Of a DNA stretch of 46,795 nucleotides, positions 46,683 through 46,795 are shown in pieces (position 1 is the stretch's first letter; every line of letters starts with the position of its first letter). The stretch comes from JBPYFK01 sp051984675 (GTDB taxonomy: Bacteria > Actinomycetota > Actinomycetes > Mycobacteriales > Pseudonocardiaceae). Under the pieces are notes generated by a model. The model was not told where the DNA came from, made no database searches, and saw only the letters and a list, made by a program, of their open reading frames with translations. Where the stretch lies: positions 1-46,795 of the forward strand of contig JBPYFK010000028.1 of NCBI GenBank assembly GCA_051984675.1, in the 5' to 3' direction. The position numbers were made by a program, and so were the translations under genes.

Positions 46683-46795
46683 TTAAACCCATACCAGCCG
46701 CAGATCCCGGATCAGCGAAAACGTCTGAAACAACCGCTCGGCCGACCCCGATCGCCCGAGCATGCTGTTGTCATCGGCGAACAGCACGGCCCCTG
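46683..46795 (-). CDS. C-terminal fragment of an unidentified protein
   Basis: A minus-strand frame enters from the right edge and ends at a TAA (46685-46683), giving 36 residues, including LFADDNSMLGRSGSAERLFQ and ending RDLRLVWV. Codon use is gene-like. The fragment is too short to name; it does not look like the PfkB-type kinase that lies near the HesB-like gene in mycobacteria. Confidence 0.5.
   Translation of the reverse strand, partial: GAVLFADDNSMLGRSGSAERLFQTFSLIRDLRLVWV

Overview
The window is high-GC DNA from an actinomycete. GTG starts, frequent ATGA/GTGA gene overlaps, a WhiJ/BldB-type regulator set (XRE-DUF5753, DUF397, a DUF574-type methyltransferase), a CtpI-type double P-type ATPase, a SerB with two ACT domains and an actinobacterial ctaD all point that way. 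A Pseudonocardiaceae-like genus is my best guess; the sequence alone does not name it. There is no rRNA, tRNA, CRISPR array, phage module or insertion sequence, and the base composition looks even apart from a few small-ORF intervals.

Layout. 1-3.2 kb: the end of a sodium:solute symporter, its small membrane partner, and a secreted GH15 glucodextranase/glucoamylase. 3.2-7.7 kb: a PucR-type regulator divergent from a GABA-type aminotransferase and an aldehyde dehydrogenase (amine/GABA catabolism). 7.8-15.7 kb: mixed metabolism, with an acyl-CoA ligase, an NAD(P)-binding epimerase-like protein, a lipoprotein phospholipase C, an ArsR/SRPBCC pair, a quinone oxidoreductase, a GtrA protein and an IrrE-like metallopeptidase. 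15.8-21.6 kb: an APC permease, then an accessory-looking island with a DUF574-type methyltransferase, XRE-DUF5753, DUF397, overlapping perfect palindromes and four small ORFs, the last frameshifted. 21.8-35.9 kb: the most interesting block (below). 36.3-41.2 kb: a small membrane protein and a giant CtpI-like P-type ATPase. 41.3-46.8 kb: tiny ORFs, a small lipoprotein, then the housekeeping run ctaD, serB, a peptidyl-tRNA hydrolase-like protein and a HesB/IscA-fold protein without cysteines.

The central block (about 21.8-35.9 kb) looks like one functional unit. A minus-strand gene train runs GtrA -> processive-type family 2 glycosyltransferase -> GT39-like lipid-linked sugar transferase -> a large single-span surface protein with Ig-like repeats -> a histidine kinase with an N-terminal receiver and two PAS domains -> a NarL-type regulator -> a GH15 hydrolase -> a second NarL-type regulator -> a GAF-GAF histidine kinase. 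Five junctions overlap, three of them by 4 bp. Facing it is an orphan receiver protein translationally coupled to a membrane-anchored or secreted GH5 cellulase, with a strong shared terminator between the two units. I infer a cell-surface glycan made, trimmed and monitored by a dedicated multi-component signalling set. Two sequences resembling the DevR/DosR box flank a TTGACA hexamer upstream of the first gene, so a NarL-family regulator, possibly one encoded here, may control it.
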